Assembly: GCF_947504135.1 (NCBI RefSeq)
Contig: NZ_CANNGG010000002.1
Coordinates: 1-64,000 of the forward strand
Direction: 5' to 3'
DNA: 64,000 bases
Source of the DNA: an uncultured Tenacibaculum sp.
GTDB taxonomy: Bacteria; Bacteroidota; Bacteroidia; Flavobacteriales; Flavobacteriaceae
Below, one piece after another: positions 1-9,203 of the stretch. Numbering within the stretch: position 1 is the stretch's first letter; each line of letters starts with the position of its first letter. The position numbers and the translations under genes were made by a program. The notes beneath the pieces were generated by a model that made no database searches, was not told the origin of the DNA, and saw nothing but the letters and a program-made list of their open reading frames with translations.

Positions 1-77
1 GGTTCTGCATGGCAGAAATTCCTATTGAAAAAGTGTCCTTTTTTGATTCGTTTTTTGGACAAGCAAAAAATGAATGG
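1..77 (+). repeat. Dispersed structured repeat, copy A (5' truncated by window edge)
   Basis: This is the right-hand part of a 123-base element that recurs at 24584, 26821, 27160 and 29712. It holds the hairpin TTCTGC-ATG-GCAGAA (loop ATG here, GCA in three other copies), the TGTCC/GGACA pair and the ATTCGTTTTTT/AAAAAATGAAT stem. A second shared module follows at about 94-146 (CTGAACGCTG...GAGCGTAGTC), also found after copies B and C. Its start lies outside the window. Confidence 0.85.
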
Positions 78-353
78 AGGGTAAAAAAAAGATCCTTACC
101 ATAAACTAACACTGAACGCTGCACCCCGAGCGTAGTCTGAAGGAGATCAAAATGGCAGTAATACAATTTTAAGGACAAGAGTGTAAAAAAATAACCCCGA
201 CCTACCGAAAATTTATAGTAAAATTTGAAGTGAAATTCCTGTAAAATTTTAGGCTGTTTGAGTCTAAACGAAATTTTATTTAAAGTACTGCTTTGTAAAG
301 GCGAGTTCCTAAAATTTAGAGAACAAGCAAAAAATTTAGATAAAGGTTCGTAG

Positions 354-407
354 GTCTAGATTTTTTTGGTTCGTTTTTTCATCAATGGAAAAAATGAACA
401 GCATAAA
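354..407 (+). repeat. Second repeat family, copy 1, with T-tract and hairpin
   Basis: This 54-base stretch recurs almost unchanged at 24964-25017. It has a run of seven T, then the hairpin GTTCGTTTTTTC (369-380), loop ATCAATG, GAAAAAATGAAC (388-399), with one G-T wobble. The stem core TTCGTTTTTT/AAAAAATGAA is the same as in the 3' part of the 123-base repeat, so the two families share a structural module. Bases 156-353 just upstream contain no gene I can support. Confidence 0.75.
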
Positions 408-545
408 GATTGTCACATCAAGTGATTTCTCGGAGAGAAGGGGAGAATCCCGACGCCTCGGAAGTATCTTTATATCTTGTGGAATAAAAAAAATAACTTA
501 TATAGCCTTTTTTGTTTTATAACCTTTTATTAATATTGTTTTTTG

Positions 546-553
546 TAGTTTTG
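546..553 (+). promoter_or_regulatory. Probable -7 element of the polysaccharide locus promoter
   Basis: TAGTTTTG matches the Bacteroidota -7 consensus TAnnTTTG exactly. Transcription would start near 560, downstream of the longest possible ORF start (512) and upstream of ATG 596, which supports 596 as the true start of the first gene. No clear -33 TTTG is seen; CTTTTATT lies at about the right distance. Confidence 0.5.
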
Positions 554-595
554 CGGACTAATAAAAGAGAAAAAGAAATTTTTAACTTCTTAAAA

Positions 596-1579
596 ATGAA
601 TATAGATCTTTCCGAAAAGAAAATAGTAGTTACTGGAGGTGCTGGTTTTATAGGTTCCAATCTTTGTGAGGTACTATTAGAAAAGAACAACAAAGTAGTG
701 TGTTTAGATAACTTCGCTACAGGAAAAAGAGAAAATATAGCGCACCTTCATGATAATCCAAATTTCAAGTTAATAGAAGGTGATATAAGAAATTTAGAAG
801 ATTGTAAGAAGGCTGTTGAAGGAGCAGATTTTGTACTACATCAAGCTGCTTTAGGTTCAGTGCCTAGATCAATTAACGATCCTATTACTTCTAATGACGT
901 AAACGTAGGAGGGTTTCTAAATATGTTAGTGGCTTCAAGAGATGCAGGGGTAAAACGTTTTGTGTACGCTGCTAGTTCTTCAACTTATGGAGATTCAAAA
1001 GGGTTACCAAAAGTGGAAGATGTGATAGGAAAACCATTATCACCCTATGCAATTACGAAATATGTAAATGAATTGTATGCTGATGTTTTTGCGAAAACCT
1101 ATGGTTTAGAAACAATCGGACTCCGTTATTTTAATGTGTTTGGTAGAAAGCAAGACCCAAATGGAGCATATGCAGCAGTGATCCCAAAGTTCGTAGGGCA
1201 ATTTATGAAAGGGGAATCTCCTACAATTAACGGAGATGGAAATTATTCAAGAGATTTCACCTACATAGACAATGTAATTCAAGCAAATTTATTGTCTTTA
1301 GTAGCTGATAAACCTGAAGCGATAAATACGGTATACAACGTAGCGTACGGAGATAGAAACACGTTGAATGATTTAGTAGGGTATTTAAAAGATTACTTAT
1401 CAGAGTTCGACGACTCTATAAAGAATATAGAGGTACAACATGGACCTAATAGAGTAGGGGATATTCCTCATTCGTTAGCAAGTGTTGAAAAAGCAACAAA
1501 ATTATTGAACTACAATCCGCAATATTCACTTCAGCAAGGGTTAAAAGAAGCGGTGAAGTGGTATTGGGAGAATTTGTAA
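596..1579 (+). CDS. SDR-family UDP-N-acetylglucosamine 4-epimerase (TviC/WbpP-like)
   Basis: This is a nucleotide-sugar epimerase of the extended SDR family, about 327 residues. The NAD-binding glycine motif GGAGFIGSN lies near residue 14, the SSSTYG strand follows, and YAITK supplies the catalytic Tyr and Lys. It resembles TviC/WbpP enzymes, which interconvert UDP-GlcNAc and UDP-GalNAc or their uronic acids. The start is put at ATG 596, because an in-frame extension to 512 would be a hydrophobic tail overlapping the predicted promoter. The TviB-like dehydrogenase next door suggests the pair makes UDP-GalNAcA. The family is certain; the exact substrate is inferred. Confidence 0.88.
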   Translation: MNIDLSEKKIVVTGGAGFIGSNLCEVLLEKNNKVVCLDNFATGKRENIAHLHDNPNFKLIEGDIRNLEDCKKAVEGADFVLHQAALGSVPRSINDPITSNDVNVGGFLNMLVASRDAGVKRFVYAASSSTYGDSKGLPKVEDVIGKPLSPYAITKYVNELYADVFAKTYGLETIGLRYFNVFGRKQDPNGAYAAVIPKFVGQFMKGESPTINGDGNYSRDFTYIDNVIQANLLSLVADKPEAINTVYNVAYGDRNTLNDLVGYLKDYLSEFDDSIKNIEVQHGPNRVGDIPHSLASVEKATKLLNYNPQYSLQQGLKEAVKWYWENL

Positions 1580-1592
1580 TTGGAAGGTATTT

Positions 1593-1703
1593 AGTCTAAG
1601 ACTAAATTATACTTCAGAAGTAGACTTTTTAAAAGTTTTAGAAGCAATAAATAGCTTGCAAAAAAGAATAGTTGGATTAAGAAAGAAAATAGTTAAGAAG
1701 TAA
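1593..1703 (+). pseudogene. 3' remnant of a four-helix-bundle protein gene
   Basis: Reading 1593-1703 in frame gives a 36-residue tail ending in INSLQKRIVGLRKKIVKK and a stop. It lines up with the last 34 residues of the intact gene at 3094-3447 (RRNYM...IQSIQKRINGLKRKLKK), including the NY and QKRI-GL-K positions. There is no start codon and no N-terminal two-thirds. The remnant begins directly in a TTTAGTC-TAA-GACTAAA near-palindrome and is followed by a gtctaa-type repeat, as the intact copies are. I read it as the decayed end of an earlier insertion of the same gene family. Confidence 0.7.
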
Positions 1704-1712
1704 AATAAGACC

Positions 1713-1753
1713 AGTCTTAGTTTAAGTCTAAGTCAACGTCTAAGTCATAGTCA
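1713..1753 (+). repeat. Degenerate gtctaa tandem repeat
   Basis: Imperfect units of the hexamer gtctaa/aagtct run from the end of the four-helix remnant to about 9 bases before ATG 1763. The 19-mer gtctaagtcaacgtctaag occurs here and again in the tract at 3484-3565, so the two tracts are related rather than coincidental simple sequence. Confidence 0.75.
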
Positions 1754-1762
1754 AAAAAAATA

Positions 1763-3046
1763 ATGAAGCAACCAAAAATAGCTATTATAGGATTAGGGTA
1801 TGTAGGATTACCATTAGCAAGATTGTTTGCTACAAAATATCCAACGGTTGGTTTCGATATTAATGCGGAGCGTGTAGCAGAATTAATGTCTGGAACGGAT
1901 ACTACGTTGGAAGTAGAGGATGAGGTGTTACAATCTGTATTAGTTGGAAAACCATTAGATGCTAAAGGATTGTTTTGTTCTACTTCTTTAGAAGATATTA
2001 AAGAATGTAACTATTATATAGTAACGGTTCCAACTCCGGTTGATAAGAATAACCGTCCTGTATTAACTCCTTTAGTAAAAGCGAGTGAAACAGTAGGAGC
2101 AGTGTTAAAGCAAGGAGATATTGTAGTGTATGAGTCGACAGTGTATCCTGGTGCAACTGAGGAAGAATGTATTCCTGTGTTAGAAAGGGTATCTGGATTA
2201 GAATTCAATAAAGATTTTTACGGAGGATACTCTCCAGAACGTATCAATCCAGGAGATAAGGAGCATACGGTTGAAAAGATTTTAAAGGTGACTTCAGGGT
2301 CTACACCTGAAATAGGAAAAAAAGTAGACGACTTGTACAAATCGGTGATTACTGCAGGGACACATTTAGCACCAACTATAAAGGTAGCAGAAGCAGCCAA
2401 AGTGATTGAGAACTCTCAAAGAGATATTAACATTGCTTTTGTAAATGAATTGGCGAAAATTTTTGGTTTGATGGATATCAATACACACGATGTGTTAGAA
2501 GCAGCAGGAACCAAATGGAACTTTTTACCATTCAAACCTGGATTAGTTGGAGGGCATTGCATAGGAGTAGATCCTTATTATTTAGCACAAAAGGCTCAAG
2601 AGTTTGGGTACCATCCTGAAATAATCTTGGCAGGTCGTAGACTAAATGATAGTATGGGAGAGTATGTTGCTTCTGAAGTGGTAAAACTGATGATTAAAAA
2701 AGATATTCGCGTAAAAGATGCGAACGTTTTAGTGTTAGGAGTAACCTTTAAAGAAAATTGTCCTGATGTACGAAATACCAAGGTAGTAGATGTGGTGGCA
2801 GCTTTAAAAGAGTACGGAACGGATATTACTATTTACGATCCTTGGGCAAACGAAGATGAAGTGATGCATGAGTACGGATTAACGTCAACAAGAGAGTTGC
2901 CAAATAAAACTTTTGATGCGATTGTATTAACAGTAGCGCATAAAGAGTTTGAAGACTTAGATTTTTCATCATTACGAAATGAAAAATCAGTAGTATACGA
3001 TGTAAAGAATGTGTTATCTTGCTCAATAAAAGATAAAGGGCTTTAG
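1763..3046 (+). CDS. tviB: UDP-N-acetyl-hexosamine 6-dehydrogenase (TviB/WbpO-like)
   Basis: This NAD-dependent nucleotide-sugar dehydrogenase (427 residues) oxidises C6 of a UDP-HexNAc to the uronic acid. The N-terminal Rossmann motif GLGYVGLPLA is near residue 10. The catalytic cysteine lies in GGHCIGVDPYYL about residue 265, and the C-terminal UDP-binding domain is complete. The sequence is closer to TviB/WbpO/WbpA than to the UDP-glucose dehydrogenase at 4956. With the epimerase upstream it should yield UDP-GalNAcA; with the Gfo/Idh gene downstream it could also feed a 3-keto branch. The family is very likely; use of UDP-GlcNAc rather than UDP-GalNAc is inferred. Confidence 0.9.
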   Translation: MKQPKIAIIGLGYVGLPLARLFATKYPTVGFDINAERVAELMSGTDTTLEVEDEVLQSVLVGKPLDAKGLFCSTSLEDIKECNYYIVTVPTPVDKNNRPVLTPLVKASETVGAVLKQGDIVVYESTVYPGATEEECIPVLERVSGLEFNKDFYGGYSPERINPGDKEHTVEKILKVTSGSTPEIGKKVDDLYKSVITAGTHLAPTIKVAEAAKVIENSQRDINIAFVNELAKIFGLMDINTHDVLEAAGTKWNFLPFKPGLVGGHCIGVDPYYLAQKAQEFGYHPEIILAGRRLNDSMGEYVASEVVKLMIKKDIRVKDANVLVLGVTFKENCPDVRNTKVVDVVAALKEYGTDITIYDPWANEDEVMHEYGLTSTRELPNKTFDAIVLTVAHKEFEDLDFSSLRNEKSVVYDVKNVLSCSIKDKGL

Positions 3047-3093
3047 TGGATTGAAACTAAGACATAGACTAAAAAAAGTTGAGAGAAAGGAGA

Positions 3094-3447
3094 ATGAGAG
3101 ATTTTAGAAAATATGATATTTGGCAAGATGCTATTAGCTTAATTGATGTTGTTTATGATGTCGTTTCTAGGTTTCCTGAAACAGAAAAATTCAGCTTAAG
3201 CACACAAATTATTAGAGCAGCGGTCTCTATTCCTTCGAATATAGCTGAAGGAAGTTCTAGAGAGTCAGAAAAAGATTTTGCAAGGTTTTTGCAAATAGCC
3301 CTTGGATCATGCTTTGAATTAGAAACACAAATTATCATTGCCATGAGAAGAAATTATATGAACCAAGAGACGGGAGATAACATTGTGATGAAGATTCAGA
3401 GCATACAGAAAAGGATTAATGGTTTAAAAAGAAAATTAAAGAAATGA
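3094..3447 (+). CDS. Four-helix-bundle protein (23S rRNA IVS-like), copy 1
   Basis: This small basic protein (117 residues) belongs to the four-helix-bundle family first seen in 23S rRNA intervening sequences. The family signature is clear: F-KYDIWQDAISL at the N-terminus, then the highly conserved SIPSNIAEGSSR, and a lysine-rich end. ATG 3094 is chosen over the upstream TTG 3079 because GAAAGGAG lies just before it. The family's biochemical role is unknown; its fold resembles the Avd accessory protein of diversity-generating retroelements, but no reverse transcriptase is present here. It splits two sugar-pathway genes and is bordered by gtctaa-like repeats, on the left in inverse orientation (actaagacatagactaa). 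Confidence 0.92.
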   Translation: MRDFRKYDIWQDAISLIDVVYDVVSRFPETEKFSLSTQIIRAAVSIPSNIAEGSSRESEKDFARFLQIALGSCFELETQIIIAMRRNYMNQETGDNIVMKIQSIQKRINGLKRKLKK

Positions 3448-3483
3448 TTTATAAAAACGTTGTTTTTAAGGAAAATTATAGCC

Positions 3484-4498
<1,015 letters not shown>

Positions 4499-4518
4499 AA
4501 AACAAGAATAAGTAAATT

Positions 4519-4940
4519 ATGAAAATAGGAATAACATTTAGTGCATTTGATTTATTACATGCAGGTCATATTAAAATGCTAGAAGATGCGAAAGAGCAAT
4601 GTAATTATTTAATCTGTGGCTTACAAACAGACTCTACCATTGATAGACCTGAAAAGAATAAACCGATTTAGTCGATAGTGGAACATGCTATATCCAGTTA
4701 AAAGGATGTAAGTACGTGGATGAAATAGTACCTTATGCTACAGAGCAAGATTTGGAAGAGATATTACAATCTTTTAAAATTGATGTGCGAATATTAGGAG
4801 ATGAATATGCGGAGAAACAATTTACAGGAAGATCGTATTGTGAAAAGAAAGGGATTGAATTGTTTTACAACAAAAGAGAACACCGATTTTCTAGTAGTGG
4901 ATTACGAAAAGAAGTAGCTGAAAAGGAGAGTATAAAATAA
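4519..4940 (+). pseudogene. Broken TagD-like cytidylyltransferase gene (stop plus frameshift)
   Basis: ATG 4519 opens a nucleotidyltransferase reading: MKIGITFSAFDLLHAGHIKML contains the GxFDxxHxGH-type motif of glycerol-3-phosphate cytidylyltransferases. After 50 codons, NKPI is followed by TAG (4669-4671) where the family usually has a glutamine. Some 20 bases later the frame shifts, and the rest (YIQLKGCKYVDEIVPYA through RTSG-like SSSGLRKE) continues in another frame to TAA 4938-4940. Two independent lesions argue for a true pseudogene rather than a sequencing slip. It would have activated a polyol phosphate or similar small molecule with CTP; no partner transferase is seen. Confidence 0.85.
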
Positions 4941-4955
4941 GTAAAAAGTAAAGAA

Positions 4956-6281
4956 ATGAAGATAACTGTTATAGGAACAGGCTATGTAGGATTGGTATCA
5001 GGGACTTGTTTCTCAGAAATGGGAAATAAAGTAACTTGTGTAGATATCGACCAAGAAAAAATAAATAAACTGCACCAAGGAATCATTCCTATCTACGAAC
5101 CAGGATTAGAAAAAATGGTGTTGAAAAACGTAGAAAAACAAAACTTATTCTTTACGACGAAACTAGAAGAGGCGATTGAAGAAGCCGAAATTGTATTTAT
5201 TGCGGTAGGAACTCCAATGGGAGAGGACGGTTCTGCTGATTTACAATATGTGTTATCTGTAGCAAAAGAGATTGGTCAAAAGATGAATCACCGATTGATC
5301 GTAGTTGATAAATCTACCGTACCTGTAGGAACAGCCGATAAAGTAAAAGCTACGATTCAAGCAGAATTAGATAAAAGAAATGTAAAAATAGAGTTCGATG
5401 TAGTTTCAAATCCTGAATTTTTAAAAGAAGGAGATGCAATTAACGATTTTATGAAGCCTGATAGAGTGGTAATTGGAGCAGAATCTGATTATGCGTTTGA
5501 AAAAATGCGTCAGTTATACACGCCATTTACCATGTCACACGAACGTTTTATAGGAATGGATGTTCGTTCTGCGGAAATGACGAAGTATGCAGCAAATGCG
5601 ATGCTAGCAACAAAAATTTCGTTTATGAATGAAATAGCGAATATTTGCGAACGAGTAGGGGCTGATGTAAACAATGTTCGTGCAGGAATCGGTTCTGATT
5701 CAAGAATAGGGTACAGTTTTATTTATCCTGGAGCTGGTTATGGAGGTTCTTGTTTTCCGAAGGATGTGAAAGCATTGAAAAAAATTGCGGAAGAAAACGG
5801 TTATGAGGCACAATTGATAAGGTCAGTTGAAGAGGTAAACAATCGCCAGAAGTTTGTAGTAGCAGAGAAAATCATCAAAAGATTTGGAGAAGATTTAAAA
5901 GGAAAAACCTTTGGTTTGTGGGGATTGGCATTCAAACCAGGAACTGATGATATGCGTGAAGCTCCAGCAATTTATGTCGTAAAAGAACTGGTAAAAAGAG
6001 GGGCAAAAGTGCACGCTTATGACCCGAAGGCGATGGAAGAAGCAGAACATTTTTATTTAAAAGATGTTGAGAATATCGCCTATAAAAATTCAAAATACGA
6101 AGTGTTAGCTGATGCTGAAGCATTGATATTATTGACAGAATGGAAAGAATTCCGTTCGCCAGATTTTTCTGAAATTGAAAAACAACTGAAAACTCCTGTT
6201 ATTTTTGACGGAAGAAATCAGTACAATAGCTATAGTTTAGAAGAACGAGGATTTGAATATTATCAAATAGGGAAGAATTAG
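4956..6281 (+). CDS. ugd: UDP-glucose 6-dehydrogenase
   Basis: This enzyme oxidises UDP-glucose to UDP-glucuronate with two NAD+. The protein has 441 residues, normal for the family. [17 protein letters not shown] at the N-terminus is the NAD-binding motif, and [14 protein letters not shown] around residue 260 carries the catalytic cysteine. The central [17 protein letters not shown] helix and the C-terminal NRQKFV and [15 protein letters not shown] motifs are all present. It starts 15 bases after the broken cytidylyltransferase gene. It differs from the TviB-like enzyme at 1763 in motif and likely substrate, so the locus can make two kinds of uronic acid. Confidence 0.95.
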   Translation: MKITVIGTGYVGLVSGTCFSEMGNKVTCVDIDQEKINKLHQGIIPIYEPGLEKMVLKNVEKQNLFFTTKLEEAIEEAEIVFIAVGTPMGEDGSADLQYVLSVAKEIGQKMNHRLIVVDKSTVPVGTADKVKATIQAELDKRNVKIEFDVVSNPEFLKEGDAINDFMKPDRVVIGAESDYAFEKMRQLYTPFTMSHERFIGMDVRSAEMTKYAANAMLATKISFMNEIANICERVGADVNNVRAGIGSDSRIGYSFIYPGAGYGGSCFPKDVKALKKIAEENGYEAQLIRSVEEVNNRQKFVVAEKIIKRFGEDLKGKTFGLWGLAFKPGTDDMREAPAIYVVKELVKRGAKVHAYDPKAMEEAEHFYLKDVENIAYKNSKYEVLADAEALILLTEWKEFRSPDFSEIEKQLKTPVIFDGRNQYNSYSLEERGFEYYQIGKN

Positions 6282-6332
6282 AAAATAATTGAAAGAAATG
6301 TAGTATGATCTTTATACCCTAATACTTAAAGT

Positions 6333-7868
6333 TTGAAAAAAGAGAATATAAATAAAACCATAGCCAAGAACACTCTGTTTTTGTATTTTAGGATGTTCCT
6401 GACAATGGGGGTTGGGTTATATACCTCTCGCTTGGTATTGGATGCTTTAGGTGTAGTAGATTATGGTGTATATGGCTTGGTTGGTGGAATAGTAACTACG
6501 TTTGCGTTTTTGAATTCAGCAATGGCATCTGCAACCCAACGTTATCTCTCTTTTGATATCGGAAAGAATGATATAGAACGTTTGAAAAAAACGTTTAATG
6601 CAACACTGAACATACACATTTTAATAGCCTTTATTATTTTAATATTAGCAGAAACGATTGGTTTATGGTTTGTAAATTATCAATTGAATATTCCATCTGA
6701 CCGAATGGTAGCAGCTAATTGGGTATATCAGTTTTCGGTTTTTGCTTTTATACTTAATGTAATACAGGTGCCTTATAATGCTTTGCTTTTTGCACGAGAG
6801 CACATGAGTGTATATGCGTATGTTAGTATTTTAGAAACGATTTTAAAATTAATTATCGTGCTCATTTTGGTTCAAGTAAATACTGATAAATTAATATTGT
6901 ATGCCATTCTCACTTTTATAGTAGCTTTTGTAATAAGAATGATTTACAAATTGTATTGTAAAAAACATTTTAAAGAATCGGTTTATAAATTTTATTGGGA
7001 TAAGGCATATTACAAAGAGTTAATGTCGTATTCAGGTTGGAATTTGTTTGGAAACATCGCAGCTGTGGCACGAGGGCAAGGAAGTAATATCTTACTAAAT
7101 TTATTTTTTGGCCCTATTGCCAATGCATCTTATAGTCTAACAGTAATGGTTCAAGGAGTAGTTGGAAGTTTTGTAAGTAATTTTCAAGTAGCTGTTAATC
7201 CGCAAATTATAAAAAATTATGCGAAAGGCGATAAAGATGCGTCAATAAATTTAATTTATAAAAGTGCTAAGTTTTCCTATTTCGGAATGTTGATATTGGT
7301 AGTACCTTTATTGATTAATTTGGATTATGTAATGAATCTATGGTTAAAAGAAGTACCAGCCTATGCCATTGAATTTATTAGGTTGGCATTGGTATGTTCT
7401 ATGATAGAGACTTTATCAAATCCATTGATGAGTGGACTGCAAGCAACAGGTAAAATTAAACTATACCAAGTAATAGTTGGTACTTTGGTATTCCTTAATT
7501 TTCCATTGATTTGGTTGTTGTTTAAATATACTAATCTTCCAATTAGTTTGTATTGGAGTTATTTGTTAATAGCTATAATTTCACTGCTCTTCAGATTGTA
7601 TTTTATTCAGAATTTAATGAAAGTAAATATCAATCAATTTTTTAGTAAAGTTTTGCTAAGAATTAGTTTGGTAAGCTTAAGTATTGTAGTGTTATATTAT
7701 TTAGGTGGAAATTATTTAATTGAAAGTGAAAAGTTCCTTTTGTTTATAGTTAAAACAATTATTACGGTATTAATAATTGTATTGATCACTAGTATGATAG
7801 GATTAACGAAAGGAGAAAGAAGGTTTATTATGCATATAGTACAATCAAAAATGAAGGCTAAATTATGA
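6333..7868 (+). CDS. Wzx-type polysaccharide flippase (MOP superfamily)
   Basis: This polytopic membrane protein (511 residues, roughly 12-14 hydrophobic segments) flips lipid-linked repeat units across the inner membrane. The N-terminus INKTIAKNTLFLYFRMFLTM, followed by LYTSRLVLDALG-DYGVYG, is typical of Bacteroidota Wzx proteins. That is why the TTG at 6333 is accepted as the start; no ATG precedes the conserved motif. It overlaps the following iron-sulfur gene by 4 bases. Substrate specificity cannot be read from sequence. Confidence 0.88.
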   Translation: MKKENINKTIAKNTLFLYFRMFLTMGVGLYTSRLVLDALGVVDYGVYGLVGGIVTTFAFLNSAMASATQRYLSFDIGKNDIERLKKTFNATLNIHILIAFIILILAETIGLWFVNYQLNIPSDRMVAANWVYQFSVFAFILNVIQVPYNALLFAREHMSVYAYVSILETILKLIIVLILVQVNTDKLILYAILTFIVAFVIRMIYKLYCKKHFKESVYKFYWDKAYYKELMSYSGWNLFGNIAAVARGQGSNILLNLFFGPIANASYSLTVMVQGVVGSFVSNFQVAVNPQIIKNYAKGDKDASINLIYKSAKFSYFGMLILVVPLLINLDYVMNLWLKEVPAYAIEFIRLALVCSMIETLSNPLMSGLQATGKIKLYQVIVGTLVFLNFPLIWLLFKYTNLPISLYWSYLLIAIISLLFRLYFIQNLMKVNINQFFSKVLLRISLVSLSIVVLYYLGGNYLIESEKFLLFIVKTIITVLIIVLITSMIGLTKGERRFIMHIVQSKMKAKL

Positions 7869-9202
7869 AATACACTATAGAAGATATAGTCAAAAATGAT
7901 TTATGTATAGGCTGCGGTGTATGTGTCTCGGAATCCAAAGATTCGAGTATGATCTGGAATAAATATGGTTTTTTAGTTCCAGATATTACAAAATCCTTTA
8001 ATAAAGACGCAATTAAAGTATGTCCTTTTAACCCTCAACCGGATAAAGAAATAGAAGATGAAGACAAAATTGCTCAATATTTTATGGAGGACACGCCTTA
8101 TAAAGATCATGATATTGGGCATTATCATGAAATTTATGTAGGATATTCAAATAAATTTAGACCAACGTCTTCTTCGGGAGGTATAGGAACCTATATAGTA
8201 GAGCAGTTACTTCAGCAAAAGATTGTAGATCATTTGTTTGTTGTGAAAGAAAAAGACGGTGAATATACTTATCAATGGTTTGATTCAATTGAAGATATTA
8301 CAGCAACTTCTAAAACAAGATATTTACCGGTGAGTTTAGAAAAACTATTTTTAGAAATAGATTCTAAACCTGGTAAGGTGGCTGTTACAGGCATTCCTCC
8401 TTTCCTAAAGGCCATCAGACTCAAACAATATTACTATCCTAAATATCAAGAAAAGATACCTTTTTTAATTGGAATTATTTGTGGAGGTTGGAAAAGTAAA
8501 TTTTTTACTGATTATTTAGCACAAAAGGCAGGAATAAAAGGAGAATATTCCAGACAAGAATATAGGATAAAAGACGAAGCTTCCTATGCATTAGATTATT
8601 CTTTTGGAGCATATGATGACAATGAGAGCTTTCATCAAATGAAAATGAAATTAGCTGGTAATATGTGGGGAACTGGTTTGTTCAATGCAAATGCTTCAGA
8701 TTTTAGTGATGATGTCACAGCTGAATTGGGAGATATTTCTTTAGGTGATGCTTGGATTAATCCTTATATGAAAGATGGAAAAGGGACTAGTTTATTCGTT
8801 ACGCGTTCGGTTTTAGCAGATCGATTGATTCAAGAAGGAATACAAAAAGGGAAACTTAATTTAGAGAAATTACCTATTCAAGATTTTATTAAATCTCAGC
8901 TAGGAGCATTTAGACATAGACGTGTTGGATTAAAATTGCGTTTAAAGGAACTGAAGAAGTCTGATAAAATAGTGCCTTTTAAAAGGAATAGATTTTTAGT
9001 TAAAGCGCCTATTGAATATCAAATTGTACAAAAACAAAGAAGAATAATACGCTATTTAAGTTTGAAACTATGGCAAGAACATAAGGATGTAGATAAATTT
9101 GAACAACAAATTGAATCGCTCTTAAAAGGATTAAACAGAAAAACAGTCTGGTACCATAGATTTCAAAAAATAAGAAGAAAGTTAGGATTAAAAACCATTT
9201 AA
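7865..9202 (+). CDS. F420 hydrogenase/dehydrogenase beta-subunit family iron-sulfur protein
   Basis: This 445-residue protein opens with CIGCGVC about residue 14 and VCPF about residue 52, four cysteines for one 4Fe-4S cluster. The FrhB-type domains follow, with SSSGGIGTYIVEQLL and ISLGDAW. Such proteins are common next to polysaccharide pyruvyl transferases in bacterial exopolysaccharide loci, where F420 itself is usually absent, so the name describes homology rather than function. It overlaps the flippase by 4 bases and ends 1 base before the pyruvyl transferase, so it is translationally tied to both. It may act in redox modification of a sugar or of the pyruvyl donor step. Confidence 0.82.
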   Translation: MKYTIEDIVKNDLCIGCGVCVSESKDSSMIWNKYGFLVPDITKSFNKDAIKVCPFNPQPDKEIEDEDKIAQYFMEDTPYKDHDIGHYHEIYVGYSNKFRPTSSSGGIGTYIVEQLLQQKIVDHLFVVKEKDGEYTYQWFDSIEDITATSKTRYLPVSLEKLFLEIDSKPGKVAVTGIPPFLKAIRLKQYYYPKYQEKIPFLIGIICGGWKSKFFTDYLAQKAGIKGEYSRQEYRIKDEASYALDYSFGAYDDNESFHQMKMKLAGNMWGTGLFNANASDFSDDVTAELGDISLGDAWINPYMKDGKGTSLFVTRSVLADRLIQEGIQKGKLNLEKLPIQDFIKSQLGAFRHRRVGLKLRLKELKKSDKIVPFKRNRFLVKAPIEYQIVQKQRRIIRYLSLKLWQEHKDVDKFEQQIESLLKGLNRKTVWYHRFQKIRRKLGLKTI

Positions 9203-9203
9203 A

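Noticed and set aside
512..595. Longer start for the first epimerase gene
   Set aside because: The extension is hydrophobic, is not part of the family, and overlaps an exact -7 promoter element.
3094..3447. Diversity-generating retroelement accessory gene (Avd)
   Set aside because: The four-helix fold is similar, but no reverse transcriptase, template repeat or variable repeat is present nearby.
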